Of a DNA stretch of 64,000 nucleotides, positions 18,401 to 26,257 are shown piece after piece. Where the stretch lies: positions 1 through 64,000 of the forward strand of contig CAVVNR010000016.1 of assembly GCA_963749715.1 (NCBI GenBank), in the 5' to 3' direction. Numbering within the stretch: position 1 is the stretch's first letter; every line of letters begins with the position of its first letter. The DNA is from Roseiarcus sp963749715 (GTDB lineage Bacteria; Pseudomonadota; Alphaproteobacteria; Rhizobiales; Beijerinckiaceae). Under the pieces are notes generated by a model. That model was not told the DNA's origin. It did not search any database and was given only the letters and a program-made list of their open reading frames with translations. Position numbers and translations under genes: made by a program.

Positions 18401-18705
18401 GCCTGCAGGATGGCGCCGACGGTCTCGCGGTCGTCGTTTGCCGGCGTGGATGTGGGAATCGCCGGCTTGGCTTCGCTCTCGTGACCGCTCGGCCCGGGCC
18501 GAAGCAGGCTCGAGCTCTCGGCGGCGAGCGGGCTCGGCTTGAGAACCGGGGTCGCGGTCGTCGCTTTGGCCGGGACGAGCTGGGGAGGGGAAGCGCTCCC
18601 GCCCGAGGCGAGGGCGGCCTCGTCGTCGTCGGTCAAGTTCAGCGCGCTTTCGATCGCCGACATTGCCGCGGAAACAGGATCCGTCGCCGGATTTTGTTTT
18701 GCCAT
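12418..18705 (-). CDS. Giant apolipoprotein-like repeat protein, GPR/RgsE-type growth-pole ring candidate
   Basis: A 2,095-residue protein. The Pro/Ser-rich N-terminus contains DDEAALASGG and is followed by two membrane segments near residues 115-140 (FILALIGSLLWAAISALYAY) and 155-175 (LFLLAALAPIFCMFAFAAL). Nearly all the rest is Ala-rich amphipathic helix made of 11-residue-type repeats, including about ten 44-residue units (consensus YADEVVGRVSASGAQTVEAI, then RLHGDSVADQLAQSSAATRG). Pro-rich linkers lie before the C-terminal globular part (FDEIRRRYRADPQFRDTTTRYMQEFERLL). Size and layout match the growth-pole ring protein of Agrobacterium (about 2,115 residues) and RgsE of Sinorhizobium, needed for polar growth. 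The ATG at 18705 opens the conserved MAKQNPATDP start. Divergent from the Hpt gene. Confidence 0.8.
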   Translation of the reverse strand: MAKQNPATDPVSAAMSAIESALNLTDDDEAALASGGSASPPQLVPAKATTATPVLKPSPLAAESSSLLRPGPSGHESEAKPAIPTSTPANDDRETVGAILQAMNARPASRTPFILALIGSLLWAAISALYAYVALWPSAPRRPEEMLLRPETPLFLLAALAPIFCMFAFAALSRRLRELRQSARAISQVAVRLAEPETMAGEHMTNLSQAIRRELTSMGDGVERALARAAELETRVRSEVSTLERSYSDNERKIRLLIAEMADQREAIVTSGTRVRDAIATAHDGITGDLNSASVNLSDRLVETGQRLTASLGAASDDIALGLEGAGSATVGRIVAEGARMSASIAGIGDSLADRLADTSQKAAGDILARVGEVDNRFKAVGDALLSRLGERGDDLIERIQTSQDAVVEAVGAHGDRVATRLADAAEFARSAVGAHADEVVGRIGASSARAVEAIKGHGDTIADRLAEASFALTGAFGAHGDDVVGRINASSAEVLDAIRAHGDSVANRLSDAAELASNAIGAHADAVVSRVSSSSAEAAQTLRAHGDILTSRLSEAADAINAHGDAVAAQLAGASAAMSGAVAAYADEVVGRVGASGAQTVEAIRLHGDSVADQLAQSSAATRGAAADYADEVVGRVSASGAQTVEAIRLHGDAVADQLAQSSAAARGAAMAYADEVVGRVSASGVQTVEAIRFHGDSVADRLLETSAATRGAVGAYADDVVNRVSSSGLQAVEAIRAQGDSVADQLAEASAATRNAVDAFADDVVNRVSASGAQTVDAIRAQGDLVADRLAQSTDAVGGDFSARSNVLIERLEAGGARLSDTIVVHGDTLVARLNDAADRLHETVVVRGQVLEDRLTGSSERLTSLIGDRAEDAAAVLDAAAARWGERFDARDSQLRGAIDDQNGALETLFDESTRRLVGAISAEGAIAQAQIEASTTQSLARMNAETAQINERFTALASGAAAAAANGAGSVHDALSEQIAAFDGIVNHRAARLVDAVSQQTERMREYLEALDGLVGESGHNVIDRLGTHSDELNARIAGHLDAIDAMMRARRDDFDKRFVDHAGHLATSSAARVEQLEAATAAHRNAVDSSLASHSRRIETSLGDAIARFEGAIDGRGRELIGQIGDRSALLASDLGAKLDQIEDTLVHRGGAIDEKLGQRNAEAAALFDSRLQAVEERAGAKLRDVSTTLESLLMRIEDALAQRGRALTELLARNTLEAAKTLGDGGRELVQGMSAKSAEIGETLQRRAEELTQTLSTVARDINVTLTGRVEDVSRSLGVSVDQFKEQVVGPMQDLSRRFDSSRAELEDKVGDHAGRVSGLLDLHKASIGAAVESHRTVVADAARQSAQVFDARLAALSEAADQSARIIDARLADLVEAANRNAESIDERLAGRIQAMSEVLARTASDADSTWAARGASVAGEIRTRVDDLREVIEGKGADLVAALGERGEDVSARIAGVGERAMHTLDQQMASLSALLTRRTDELIAAVNGSASDPVRALSALTGQLRSEVADSSEALRNVAAEATNRSAETIDALLRRLTGQVEATSASLGEAVARSAGNSVEALAGAGDRLRNELTLVIDNLGQTSAAIDRTIGSAGDRLAAVQSGLAARVDEFQHALGAISSQVATLGRLSTATQTEAGALVGQLAQHAETLAAVGRDLGQQQQSLDHALAHRQSSLQALIGDLSGRGEAFEATLGRFAANVEDSFARAQARAQEIGATLASATRGASIAVAGQFENIRDTAAKERERTAQTLQATVEQTNAQLSGALEHAADRFRQSVAEVKDMASQVQRELEETRQELRRGVLDLPRETSETADAMRRVVSDQIRALKELAALVSDSGGTFDVAEPAPLAIAAPVAVGARFDRPQPRAAEAVRSAETAPPRESALARIAEAISGPIVESPPPGRIAVPELSLPLGRAPPQPWPAPSAVPPQPSATPASPPSPSAADRGQAGWLSSLLAAASRDEPEADLPKGGETLEALTQEIAGLIDNAAAVEMWDRWRRGDSAAVSRRLYTEAGQQAFDEIRRRYRADPQFRDTTTRYMQEFERLLAKISQNDRDGSQWRAYLLSNTGKVYTILAHASGRLG
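16330..17480 (-). repeat. 132-bp tandem repeats within the GPR-like gene
   Basis: A 132-bp (44-codon) unit is repeated about eight to ten times. The sequence GCGGATCGCCTCGACGGTTT recurs at 16624, 16756 and 16888, exactly 132 bp apart, and more diverged copies extend to about 17480. The closest copies are nearly identical at the DNA level, which points to recent duplication or gene conversion and marks a place where copy number may vary or assembly may collapse. Confidence 0.85.
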
Positions 18706-18980
18706 CGTTTGCGCCTCGCACCACCCGCGCCGATCGCCCGAACGACCGACCCGCACGCCAAGCGTTTTCCCGGCCGCCTTCGGCCGATCCAAACGCCCAT
18801 CAATTAACCACGTTGCAGTCTACCGCCGCGCCTCAAGGATTAAAACCGCGCCGCCCGCGCATCTTGCAAACGTCGTTAACGCTTCGGTTACCATGTTTTT
18901 TCATAGTCTTCAGCCGACAATTGGCCGCGCCCGCCCGGCGCTGCATGTTCGGGCGGGCCGACAACCAGCGCGAGGCCGAC

Positions 18981-19415
18981 ATGCTTGACAGTTCGGGAGT
19001 TCCTAGGCTCGCGGAAACCGTATCAAATCGGGACGAACCGGCGGCCGGCGGCTTCGATCCGCCCCTCGATCTCGTTCATCTGGCGCGCCAGTGCCTCGGC
19101 GACCACGAGCTTGAGGCCGAATTGCTCGGGCTGTTCCGCCTGCAAGCGCCGGCGTTGACCGCGCAACTCTCCGACCCGTCGCCTTTATCATTGGAATCAA
19201 AGGCGAAAATCGCTCATAAGCTGCGCGGCTCGGCGCTTTCGGTCGGGGCCGGGCGAGTGGCCCGGGCGGCGTGGCGCATTGAGGAAATGGCCTCGGCCCT
19301 GAGCTTGCCGTCGCGGGGAGACGCCGATCGGCGCTTGGCCGAAGCGGGAGCGATCGCCGGTCTTCTGTCCGCGGTGACCGAGGCCGTGGGCGAAATCGAC
19401 CGCATCATGGGCTAG
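18981..19415 (+). CDS. Histidine phosphotransfer (Hpt) domain protein
   Basis: A 144-residue protein with a single Hpt four-helix domain from about residue 28: LARQCLGDHELEAELLGLF, then AHKLRGSALSVGAGRVARAA, where the first His is the phosphorylation site, and a C-terminal helix ending VGEIDRIMG. It would relay phosphate between a hybrid histidine kinase and a response regulator; none is encoded nearby. ATG at 18981 follows GAGG; ATG at 18945 would add 12 residues. It is divergent from the GPR-like gene and shares about 275 bases of upstream sequence with it. Confidence 0.82.
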   Translation: MLDSSGVPRLAETVSNRDEPAAGGFDPPLDLVHLARQCLGDHELEAELLGLFRLQAPALTAQLSDPSPLSLESKAKIAHKLRGSALSVGAGRVARAAWRIEEMASALSLPSRGDADRRLAEAGAIAGLLSAVTEAVGEIDRIMG

Positions 19416-19622
19416 AGAGGCCCGCCGCAGCCTCCCGCAACAAGGGCTGGGGATAAGTCTCCTCTGGCCGCGCCGCGGGAAGTATGGCCGGCCGGCGAAA
19501 ACGCCGCTCCAAACGCTCTTTCGGCGCCGCCGCGCTTGCTATATGAGGGCGCGCGACAAGGCGTAAGCCAATCCCGTCGCACGGCGCGGCGCGCCATTCT
19601 CCCCGAGGAAATTTTCGGCTCC

Positions 19623-19943
19623 ATGACCAAACTGACATTCATTGACGCGTCCGGACAGTCGCGCTCGGTCGAGGCGCAGGTCGGCTCGACGGTGATGGAG
19701 ACGGCGCTGCGCAATTCCATTCCCGGCATCGAGGCGGAGTGCGGCGGGGCCTGCGCCTGCGCGACCTGTCACGTCTATGTCGCGCCGGAGTGGGCCGCGG
19801 CGACCGGCAAGGCGTCGCAGATGGAGGAGGACATGCTCGATTTCGCCTTCGAGGTGCGCCCCAACTCGAGGCTCTCCTGCCAGATCAAGGTCAGCGAGGC
19901 GCTGGACGGCCTGGTCGTGACCACGCCCGCCAAACAAGGATAA
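19623..19943 (+). CDS. [2Fe-2S] ferredoxin, adrenodoxin type
   Basis: A 106-residue ferredoxin of the FdxB/adrenodoxin class: EAECGGACACATCHVYV gives three of the cluster Cys (CxxxxCxxC) and LSCQI the fourth. The product is a cytosolic one-electron carrier. ATG at 19623 begins the conserved beta-strand MTKLTFID. It lies 17 bases before a ferredoxin-NADP reductase gene on the same strand, so the pair probably forms a small NADPH-driven electron supply. Confidence 0.9.
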   Translation: MTKLTFIDASGQSRSVEAQVGSTVMETALRNSIPGIEAECGGACACATCHVYVAPEWAAATGKASQMEEDMLDFAFEVRPNSRLSCQIKVSEALDGLVVTTPAKQG

Positions 19944-19960
19944 GAACCGAAGGAATCCGC

Positions 19961-20999
19961 ATGAACGAAGTCTTGCCTACCGACGTGGCCATCATCGGCG
20001 CGGGGCCGATCGGCCTTTTTGCCGTGTTCGAACTTGGTCTTCTCGACATCAGGTGTCACCTGATCGACATCCTGCCGAAGGCGGGCGGGCAATGCGCCGA
20101 GCTCTATCCGGAAAAGCCGATCTACGACATTCCCGGCTTCCCGGTGATCTCGGGCCAGGAATTGGTCGACAACCTGATGAAGCAAATCCATCCGTTCGGG
20201 CCCAAGTTTCACCTTGGCGAGATGGTTGAAAGATTGGAGGTCCTGGGGACCCCGGAGCGGCCGCTGTTTCGCATCGGAACGGACAACGACAAGACGATCG
20301 AGGCGAAGTCGGTGTTCATCGCCGCGGGAGGCGGATCGTTCCAGCCCAAGAAGCCGCCGCTTGCCGGCCTCGACGCCTACGAGAACCGAAGCGTCTTCTA
20401 TTCCATACGCAAAATGGAGCATTTCCGCGGTCGTCGCGTCGTCATCGTCGGCGGCGGCGATTCCGCTTTGGACTGGGTTCTCAACCTTCACCCGATCGCC
20501 TCGCGCGTGACGCTCATCCATCGCCGCGACGCATTCCGCGCCGCGCCCCATTCGGTCAACGCGATGCGCGCGCTGGTCAGTTCGGGACAGATGGATTTCG
20601 TGATGGGCCAGGTGACGGCGGTCAAGGGCGAGAGCGGGCAATTGTCGGCGCTTGCGGTCAGACGCGGAGAACGGCGAGACCTACGATCTCGCCTGCGACG
20701 ACATGATGCCCTTCTTCGGCCTGACGATGAAGCTCGGGCCGATCGCCAGCTGGGGCCTCAACCTGCATGAGAACCTGATTCCCGTCGATACGGCGAAGTT
20801 CGAGACCAGCGTTCCCGGGATTTTCGCCGTCGGCGACATCAACACCTATCCGGGCAAGCTCAAACTGATCCTGTCGGGCTTCCACGAGGCTACGCTCGCA
20901 GCCCAGCGCGTGCATCATTACGTCTATCCCGACAAGAAACTGACCTTCCAGTACACAACCTCGTCGACCAGCCTGCAGCGCAAGCTCGGGGTGAGCTAG
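19961..20999 (+). CDS. Ferredoxin--NADP reductase, thioredoxin-reductase-like (frame broken once)
   Basis: This encodes a TrxR-like ferredoxin-NADP+ reductase of about 345 residues. The FAD motif (VAIIGAGPIGLFAVFEL), GGQCAELYPEKPIYDIPG, the NADP motif (VVIVGGGDSALDWVLNL), HRRDAFRA, and the terminal VPGIFAVGDINTYPGK are present. The frame of the first part is lost near 20660-20672; the next frame resumes with DAENGETYDLACDDMMPFFG. One extra base restores the reading frame, and both sides remain fully conserved. A sequencing error is likelier than a pseudogene. AAGGAAT precedes the ATG. It forms an operon with the upstream ferredoxin. Confidence 0.82.
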
Positions 21000-21106
21000 G
21001 GGCGAAGGGACGCGCGCCCGGAAGTCCGGATGAAACATTCCTCGCCGGGCGGCGTATAGGCTTCGACGGCCCGGTCGGCGGCCTCTGGAGGCCGGGTTTA
21101 CTCGCC

Positions 21107-21964
21107 ATGCTCAAACTCAAGGCTCCCTGGAACGAGCGCAACGGCCGCTTCTCGTGGCTGAAGGCGATCGTGTTCGCTGGCCTGTTCGTTCCCGCCGCCT
21201 GGATCATCTTTCTCGCCTTGACCGGCGCGCTCGACCCCAAGGTCGTGACGGAAATGATCCACCGCACCGGGCAATGGGCGATCCGGTTCCTCACTCTCTC
21301 GCTCCTGGTGACGCCGCTGATGCGCGGCGCGCGCTATCCGAAGCTGGTCGCGATTCGGCGGATGGTCGGCGTCGCGGCCTTCTTTTACGCCGACGGCGCA
21401 TCTCACGCTCTACGTCGTCGATCAGCATTTCGACCTCGTGCATGTGGCGTCGGAGATCGCGCTGCGGTTCTATCTGACGATCGGCTTCATCGCCTGGCTG
21501 GGCCTCGCGGCGCTCGCGGCGACCTCGACCGACGCGATGATCCGCCGCCTCGGCCCGAGGTGGAAGACGCTGCATTCGTTGGTCTACGGAATTGCCGCCA
21601 TCGCGCTCCTCCATTTCATGATCCAGGCGAAGGCCGACGTGTCCGAGCCGGTGATGATGACTGGCTTCTTCCTGATCCTGATGCTGTTCCGCGTCCTCGT
21701 GAAGCGCGGCGCGCCGGCCTGGGGCGCGGCGTTGGCGCGGAGCTCGTCTCGCCCTTCCTGACCGCGCTGATCGAAGCGGCGTGGTACGCGCTCGTGCGGC
21801 ACATCGACTTCTGGGACGTGCTCGGCGCCAACATCGATCCGGACATGGCGTTTCGTCCCTCCGCTTATGTGGCGGCGGCCGGCGCCGCTTTCCTTGCCGT
21901 CGCGCTTGCGCGCCGGAGTCCCGGCGCCGCGCCGCGCAGCAGTTGTCGCTGCGCCGCCGGCTGA
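21107..21964 (+). CDS. msrQ: MsrQ-type heme-binding membrane subunit (two compensating frameshifts)
   Basis: The reading frames together give an approximately 285-residue ferric-reductase-like membrane protein. The first frame yields WLKAIVFAGLFVPAAWIIFL, RFLTLSLLVTPLM and RRMVGVAAFFYAD. A second frame (about 21400-21730) gives HLTLYVVDQHFDLVHV, the YLTIGFIAWLGLAAL segment and LHSLVYGIAAIALLHFM. The first frame returns for the C-terminal domain (LVSPFLTALIEAAWYALVRH). An extra G in GCCGACGGCGCATC near 21395 explains the first shift; the second lies near 21720-21740. MsrQ feeds electrons to the periplasmic methionine sulfoxide reductase MsrP; no msrP is adjacent. The long C-terminal extension is common in Rhizobiales. 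Confidence 0.72.
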   Translation: MLKLKAPWNERNGRFSWLKAIVFAGLFVPAAWIIFLALTGALDPKVVTEMIHRTGQWAIRFLTLSLLVTPLMRGARYPKLVAIRRMVGVAAFFYADGASHALRRRSAFRPRACGVGDRAAVLSDDRLHRLAGPRGARGDLDRRDDPPPRPEVEDAAFVGLRNCRHRAPPFHDPGEGRRVRAGDDDWLLPDPDAVPRPREARRAGLGRGVGAELVSPFLTALIEAAWYALVRHIDFWDVLGANIDPDMAFRPSAYVAAAGAAFLAVALARRSPGAAPRSSCRCAAG

Positions 21965-21975
21965 GCCGAGCCGCG

Positions 21976-23589
21976 TCAGAAGTTGATGTTGGTGCGCAGG
22001 CCGATGACCAGTTCGTTCTTGATCCGCTGTGCTGGATCGTTCGGGTTGGCGATCCCTAGACCCGGATTGATGAAATACTGGACGTTGGGTTGGATCACCC
22101 ACGAAGGCAGAGCCTGAAACTGATAGGTCGCCTCGAGGAAGGTCTCGCTCGAGCGAATGGGCGTGTAAACCGACGACTGGTAGAATTGCATTTGCCGGTC
22201 GAAGCCCGATGCGCCGTTACTTGCCCACACGGTCCCCATTTCGACGCCGAAGAAATCGTTGTCGCGCGTCGGCAACGGGGCCTTCAGGGCAAAGCCTGCG
22301 TTGATGCCGGCGCTGACGAGATTGCGATCCTCGTAGGGGGTGAACATTGGACGGAAGAAGACATTCAGACTGCGATTGGCGTCGTCCTTCGATCGCCAGA
22401 TCATCTGGTCCATGACGCCGTAGAGTGAAAAGTTGCCGTGATGCTGAGCCGGGGCCCGTTGCTCAACGGACTGGCGAGAGGCAGGCCGATCGTGTCGTAT
22501 CGCTGGTCGTCGAACTTGTAGCTGTCGTACCAGGCGCCGAGCTTATAGACTCCTGGCAGCGGACCGTCGGGGTTCGGCTTCGCAGACGCGCTCGGACCAT
22601 ACGCGTATTGCAGCTCGGCGATCGCCAGGGTCCCGGTGTCGAGCGGGAAACTCACGCCATTGGGATTGCTCGCGGCCGTATTGGGCAAATCCCGCGGGAT
22701 CGCGCTCCCGTTGAAGACGCCTCCGAGCACGGTGACGCTGTCGGTCGCTTGCACTCGTCCGCGAACGCCCAAGCCCGCGAGGGGATAGGCGGGGCCGCCG
22801 CCAGGCAGATCGGTCGATGGAAGCCCCGGCCAGCCGGACGCCGCGTTGACAAAGAGAGAGTTCCCGCTTGGGGCGATGATGAATTCCTCGTCGAGGCTCT
22901 GCTCGCCGACCTTGATGTCGAACTTGTCCCCGAATTTCTGCTGATACCACAGCTCCCAAAGCCGGACGCCGACCGGCGCCTCGATGTCGGTCAAGGTCTG
23001 AAGGACCAGAAGATTGTTCTCGTTCAGGTTGCCGCCCCAATATTGCAGACCGCTCACGTTGAGCGTGCCGCCCTTGAGACCGAACGCCTTCTCCGTGTCC
23101 ATTTGCAGCGTGACCGTGGTCAGCCCATCGGCTTCAAAACCCTGTTTGACGCCGCCGCTGAGATTCCCGAACGACTCGACGTTCTCGAGAATGGTGAGGG
23201 TGACGCCGTAGTTGGCCAGGGCGGGCCGAATCCCCCACATGTCGCCAAGCAGGTTCTGGCCTTGCAAGTCCAGACCGAACGGCCCCGGCGTCTTGTCGGC
23301 GCTCGCCGTCGTTGCAGCGTCGGCGCGGAATTGCGGTTCGCCGAGCCGTGGCAGGGAAAAGCCGGGCGATACCGGCCCAGAAAAGGCCGGCGTCTGCCGC
23401 GATGGGTCCGAGGCGGACCCGGCCGGCCCGGGAGCTTGGGGCGGGATCGAGTTCCGCAAAGGCGGCGCCGGCCAGGCAAACTATCGCAAGAGAGGAGGCG
23501 CTTCCGATCGCAGCGCGGCGGCGGAAGCCGGTTCGACGATGAAGACGGCGCAAGCCCCAACCCCGACCCAACTGCCGACCGTCATGCAT
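21976..23589 (-). CDS. OprB-family carbohydrate porin (two frameshifts)
   Basis: The parts read as a carbohydrate-selective outer-membrane porin. The N-terminus has a signal peptide in one frame (SASSLAIVCLAGAAFA), then a second frame from about 23459: GDMWGIRPALANYGVTLTIL, GLQYWGGN, LWELWYQQKFGDKFDIKVGEQSLDEEF and YKLGAWYDS. Near 22450 the frame shifts again to HHGNFSLYGVMDQMIWRSKD and then GVEMGTVWASNG, ATYQFQALPSWVIQPNVQYF, ending in ELVIGLRTNINF with the terminal Phe usual for porins. The start at 23589 is uncertain because of the upstream break. It probably lets sugars through the outer membrane. Convergent with msrQ. Confidence 0.78.
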
Positions 23590-23833
23590 TTCGAACGCGA
23601 AGGTTCCGCGATGTCAATGAAGTTGGGCGCGCAAGATAATGCCTTTCCAAAACTATCGGACGACTGGCAGGGCCAATGCAAATCCTTTCGGCGAGGCGCA
23701 TCGCAGGACCGAACCGCCGCCCCTCCGGCCGCCGCAAAATGAGAGACCTCAAGCGCGATATTGTCTTTGCCGGCCAAGCCTCCGCGCGTTATGCCAGGGG
23801 GCCAGGAAGAGTGTCCGGCAAAGAGGAGCGGCG

Positions 23834-24493
23834 ATGGGGGAATTGGCTTATGCCTTGACCGACGCGCCCCAGTTCGACGCCGCCTTTCGGGCTTCTTTCG
23901 CCGAACTCCTCGCGTGGCGGCGCGACGTGCGCCATTTTCGCCCAGGCGAAACGCCGGACGAAGCGGTGCTGGCCGAACTCTTCGATCTCGCGGCGCTCGC
24001 GCCCTCGGTCGGCAATTGCCAACCGACCCAATTCGTGCGGGTCGACGACGAGGCCCGCCGGGCCGCGATCCGCGCCAATTTCGAGTCCGCCAACCGCGAC
24101 GCGCTCGGCGCCTATCGCGGCGAACGGGCGGGGCTCTACGCCAGGCTCAAGCTCGCGGGCCTGCGCGACGCGCCGATCCAGCTCGCGGTGTTCTGCGATG
24201 AGGCGACCGAGCAGGGCCACGGCCTCGGCGCGCGCACCATGCCGGAGACCCGCCGTTACTCGACGGTGTGTGCGCTCCACACGTTCTGGCTCGCCGCGCG
24301 CGCCCGCGGCCTTGGCGTCGGCTGGGTCTCGATCCTCGATCCAGGACGAATCGCGGAAGCGCTCGACGTCCCGCGAGCCTGGACGTTCATCGGCTATCTC
24401 TGCGCCGGCTGGCCGAAGGACGAGCATCTGATCCCGGAGCTGGAGCGAGCGGGGTGGCAGGCGCGCGCCCCGCATCCGGTTCTGCGCCGATAG
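23834..24493 (+). CDS. bluB: 5,6-dimethylbenzimidazole synthase BluB
   Basis: A 219-residue nitroreductase-fold protein matching BluB, which cleaves FMNH2 with oxygen to make the lower ligand of cobalamin. Diagnostic parts are AWRRDVRHFRPGETP, LAPSVGNCQPTQFV, GERAGLYARLKLAGL, the RTMPETRRYSTVCALHTFWL segment and GVGWVSILDP. ATG at 23834 follows AAGAGGAG. No other cobalamin gene is adjacent and I saw no clear cobalamin riboswitch upstream. It implies an aerobic organism making its own DMB. Confidence 0.92.
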   Translation: MGELAYALTDAPQFDAAFRASFAELLAWRRDVRHFRPGETPDEAVLAELFDLAALAPSVGNCQPTQFVRVDDEARRAAIRANFESANRDALGAYRGERAGLYARLKLAGLRDAPIQLAVFCDEATEQGHGLGARTMPETRRYSTVCALHTFWLAARARGLGVGWVSILDPGRIAEALDVPRAWTFIGYLCAGWPKDEHLIPELERAGWQARAPHPVLRR

Positions 24494-24511
24494 GCTCGGT
24501 TCGGCCGGAGG

Positions 24512-24991
24512 TCACCCGCGCCGGGGCGGATGAAGGTCGTCGACCCATTCGACCGGCTCCGGGTTCGCCTCGAGGCTCGGCAAATCGAGATTGACGACCA
24601 CCGCCTCCTGGCCGCTGCGCACGATCACGCACGAGAGCGGCTGATCGTCGCTCGCGTTGATTTCCTGATGGGGGACGTAAGGCGGCACGTAGATGAAATC
24701 GCCGGGGCCGGCGTCGGCCACGAATTCGAGGCGGTCGCCCCAGCGCATGCGCGCGCGCCCGCTCACGACATAAATGACGCTCTCGACGGCCCCATGGTGG
24801 TGCGCGCCGGTTTTCGCCATCGGGTGGATGACAACGGTTCCAGCCCACAGCTTCTCGGCGCCGGCGCGGGCGTGGGTGATCGCCGCGGCGCGGCTCATGC
24901 CCTGGGTCTGCGGCGTATTGATGTCGAGTTGGTTCGAACGGACCACCCGAACGCCGTCGAGACGCCATCGGGCTTGGTTGTGATCGTCCAT
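24512..24991 (-). CDS. Cupin domain protein
   Basis: A 159-residue single-domain cupin. Motif 1 reads GTVVIHPMAKTGAHHHGAVE and motif 2 GDFIYVPPYVPHQEIN, giving the usual His/Glu metal ligands (HHH, E, H). There is no signal peptide. The ATG at 24991 is supported by GGAGAG six bases upstream. Cupins of this type include small dioxygenases, isomerases and sensors; nothing near decides the role. It converges on bluB. Confidence 0.82.
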   Translation of the reverse strand: MDDHNQARWRLDGVRVVRSNQLDINTPQTQGMSRAAAITHARAGAEKLWAGTVVIHPMAKTGAHHHGAVESVIYVVSGRARMRWGDRLEFVADAGPGDFIYVPPYVPHQEINASDDQPLSCVIVRSGQEAVVVNLDLPSLEANPEPVEWVDDLHPPRRG

Positions 24992-25107
24992 CGCTGCTCT
25001 CCAGGGTTCCCGCCAACCTATCGCCAAAGACGCCGGCCGAACAGCGGTGCGACGGCGGACAGCGCCGGGCGGCTGGCGATGGCGCAGGCGCCGTCGTAGA
25101 TTGGGCC

Positions 25108-25923
25108 ATGACCGAGCTCTCGCCCATAACGGCTCCGACGCGCCTCACCGCGCGCGCCCTGATCGTCGGCGAGCGCATCGACACCGCCGGGCTCGAGCGC
25201 CCGGACATGGTGTCGTCGCTGCCGCTCGCCTTCCGCGTCGGCGAAAGGGGCATGGTGGCGCTGTTCCGGTTCGGCGTCGCGGTCATGGTCGGCTTAACGC
25301 CGCTCGAGGAAGAAGACACGCTGATGAAGCTGAGATCGCGGGTCAGCGGCGAGAGGGCGCGCGGCGACGACGAGACGGCGGTGCTCGAAATCGCCCCCGA
25401 CAGCGACGAGCAGAAGTCCTCGGGCGGCCCGATCCAGATCAAGAACCTGTCGCCGCCGCGCTTTCTCGTCATCGCCGACGCGCTCGCCAAGACCGTGGCG
25501 CTGGCGCGCGACGAGCGCGAGGTCAACGCGGTCTTCGACGTGATCGAGCCGTTCGCGGCCAAGCTCGCGGCAAGCGGCCGGCCGCCGTTCCGCCGCCGCG
25601 CCATGCTGAAGCTGATCGGCCAGGCGCTGCTCGCCCAACATCGCGTCTCGGGCCGGGTCGCGGTCGAGGAGAAGCCCGACGCGCTCTGGGACCACCCCGA
25701 GCTCGAGCGCCTCTATGCGCGCCTCGCCGACGAATACGAGCTCAACGAGCGCGCCGACGTGCTCAAGCGCAAGCTCGACGTTATCGGCGACACCGCGCAG
25801 GCCTTGACCGACATCATCGACGCCGATCGCGCGACCCGGCTCGAAGCGGCGATCGTCATCCTGATCGTGCTCGAACTGATCGCGGCGATCGTCCAGATCG
25901 CGCTCGCATTGCACGGGCGGTGA
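25108..25923 (+). CDS. RMD1/YagE family protein (DUF155)
   Basis: A 271-residue protein with the DUF155 layout. The middle contains IQIKNLSPPRFLVIADALAKTVALA, and the C-terminal half the hallmark LWDHPELERLYARLADEYEL, NERADVLKRKLDVI and the RLEAAIVILIVLELIAA segment. The last 20 residues (IVILIVLELIAAIVQIALAL) form one membrane helix, as in yeast Rmd1 and mitochondrial RMND1 relatives. The biochemical function of bacterial members is not established. Confidence 0.82.
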   Translation: MTELSPITAPTRLTARALIVGERIDTAGLERPDMVSSLPLAFRVGERGMVALFRFGVAVMVGLTPLEEEDTLMKLRSRVSGERARGDDETAVLEIAPDSDEQKSSGGPIQIKNLSPPRFLVIADALAKTVALARDEREVNAVFDVIEPFAAKLAASGRPPFRRRAMLKLIGQALLAQHRVSGRVAVEEKPDALWDHPELERLYARLADEYELNERADVLKRKLDVIGDTAQALTDIIDADRATRLEAAIVILIVLELIAAIVQIALALHGR

Positions 25924-25953
25924 ATCAGTCGGCGCCGTCGCGAAGCTCGGGGC

Positions 25954-25983
25954 TTGACGTGACGTATAAACACTGTATATACG
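25954..25983 (+). promoter_or_regulatory. Promoter with palindromic operator of the mazEF-type pair
   Basis: TTGACG (25954-25959) and TATATA (25976-25981) are 16 bases apart and fit a sigma-70 promoter. The -10 box is enclosed in the inverted repeat CGTATA (25963-25968) and TATACG (25978-25983). A palindrome over the -10 box is the standard arrangement for repression by the antitoxin or the toxin-antitoxin complex. Confidence 0.65.
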
Positions 25984-26020
25984 GGCCGACTCCCGCGTTT
26001 GAGGCTCTTTGGTCGTGAAA

Positions 26021-26257
26021 ATGATCGTCCGGAAATGGGGCAACAGCGCTGCCGTGCGTATCCCAGCCTCCGTCATGGCCGCCGCGGCGCTCGATCTCGA
26101 CCAGGTCGTGGACGTTCGGGAGGAAGCCGGCCGCGTAATCATTGAACCCGTCAGGGCCGAGCCTTACGACTTGGACACACTGCTCGATCGGATGCGCCCC
26201 GAGACTTTTCCGGAGGACATTGACTTTGGGCCGCCTCTGGGGCGTGAGATTTGGTGA
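26021..26257 (+). CDS. mazE: MazE-type antitoxin (AbrB/SpoVT fold)
   Basis: A 78-residue protein with an N-terminal SpoVT-AbrB DNA-binding domain (MIVRKWGNSAAVRIPASVM and VVDVREEAGRVIIEPV) and an acidic C-terminal tail (YDLDTLLDRMRPETFPEDIDFG) that would wrap the toxin. GTG at 26015 is an alternative start. It overlaps the toxin gene by four bases (GTGA), so translation is coupled. The promoter upstream carries a palindrome, fitting autorepression. Confidence 0.88.
   Translation: MIVRKWGNSAAVRIPASVMAAAALDLDQVVDVREEAGRVIIEPVRAEPYDLDTLLDRMRPETFPEDIDFGPPLGREIW

Noticed and set aside
22401..23459. OprB beginning at the TTG at 23459
   Set aside because: This would leave a porin without signal peptide; a signal peptide lies just upstream in another frame, so a frameshift is a better explanation.
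23590..23833. Cobalamin riboswitch upstream of bluB
   Set aside because: I could not find a convincing B12 box or conserved core in this stretch; a covariance-model search would be decisive.
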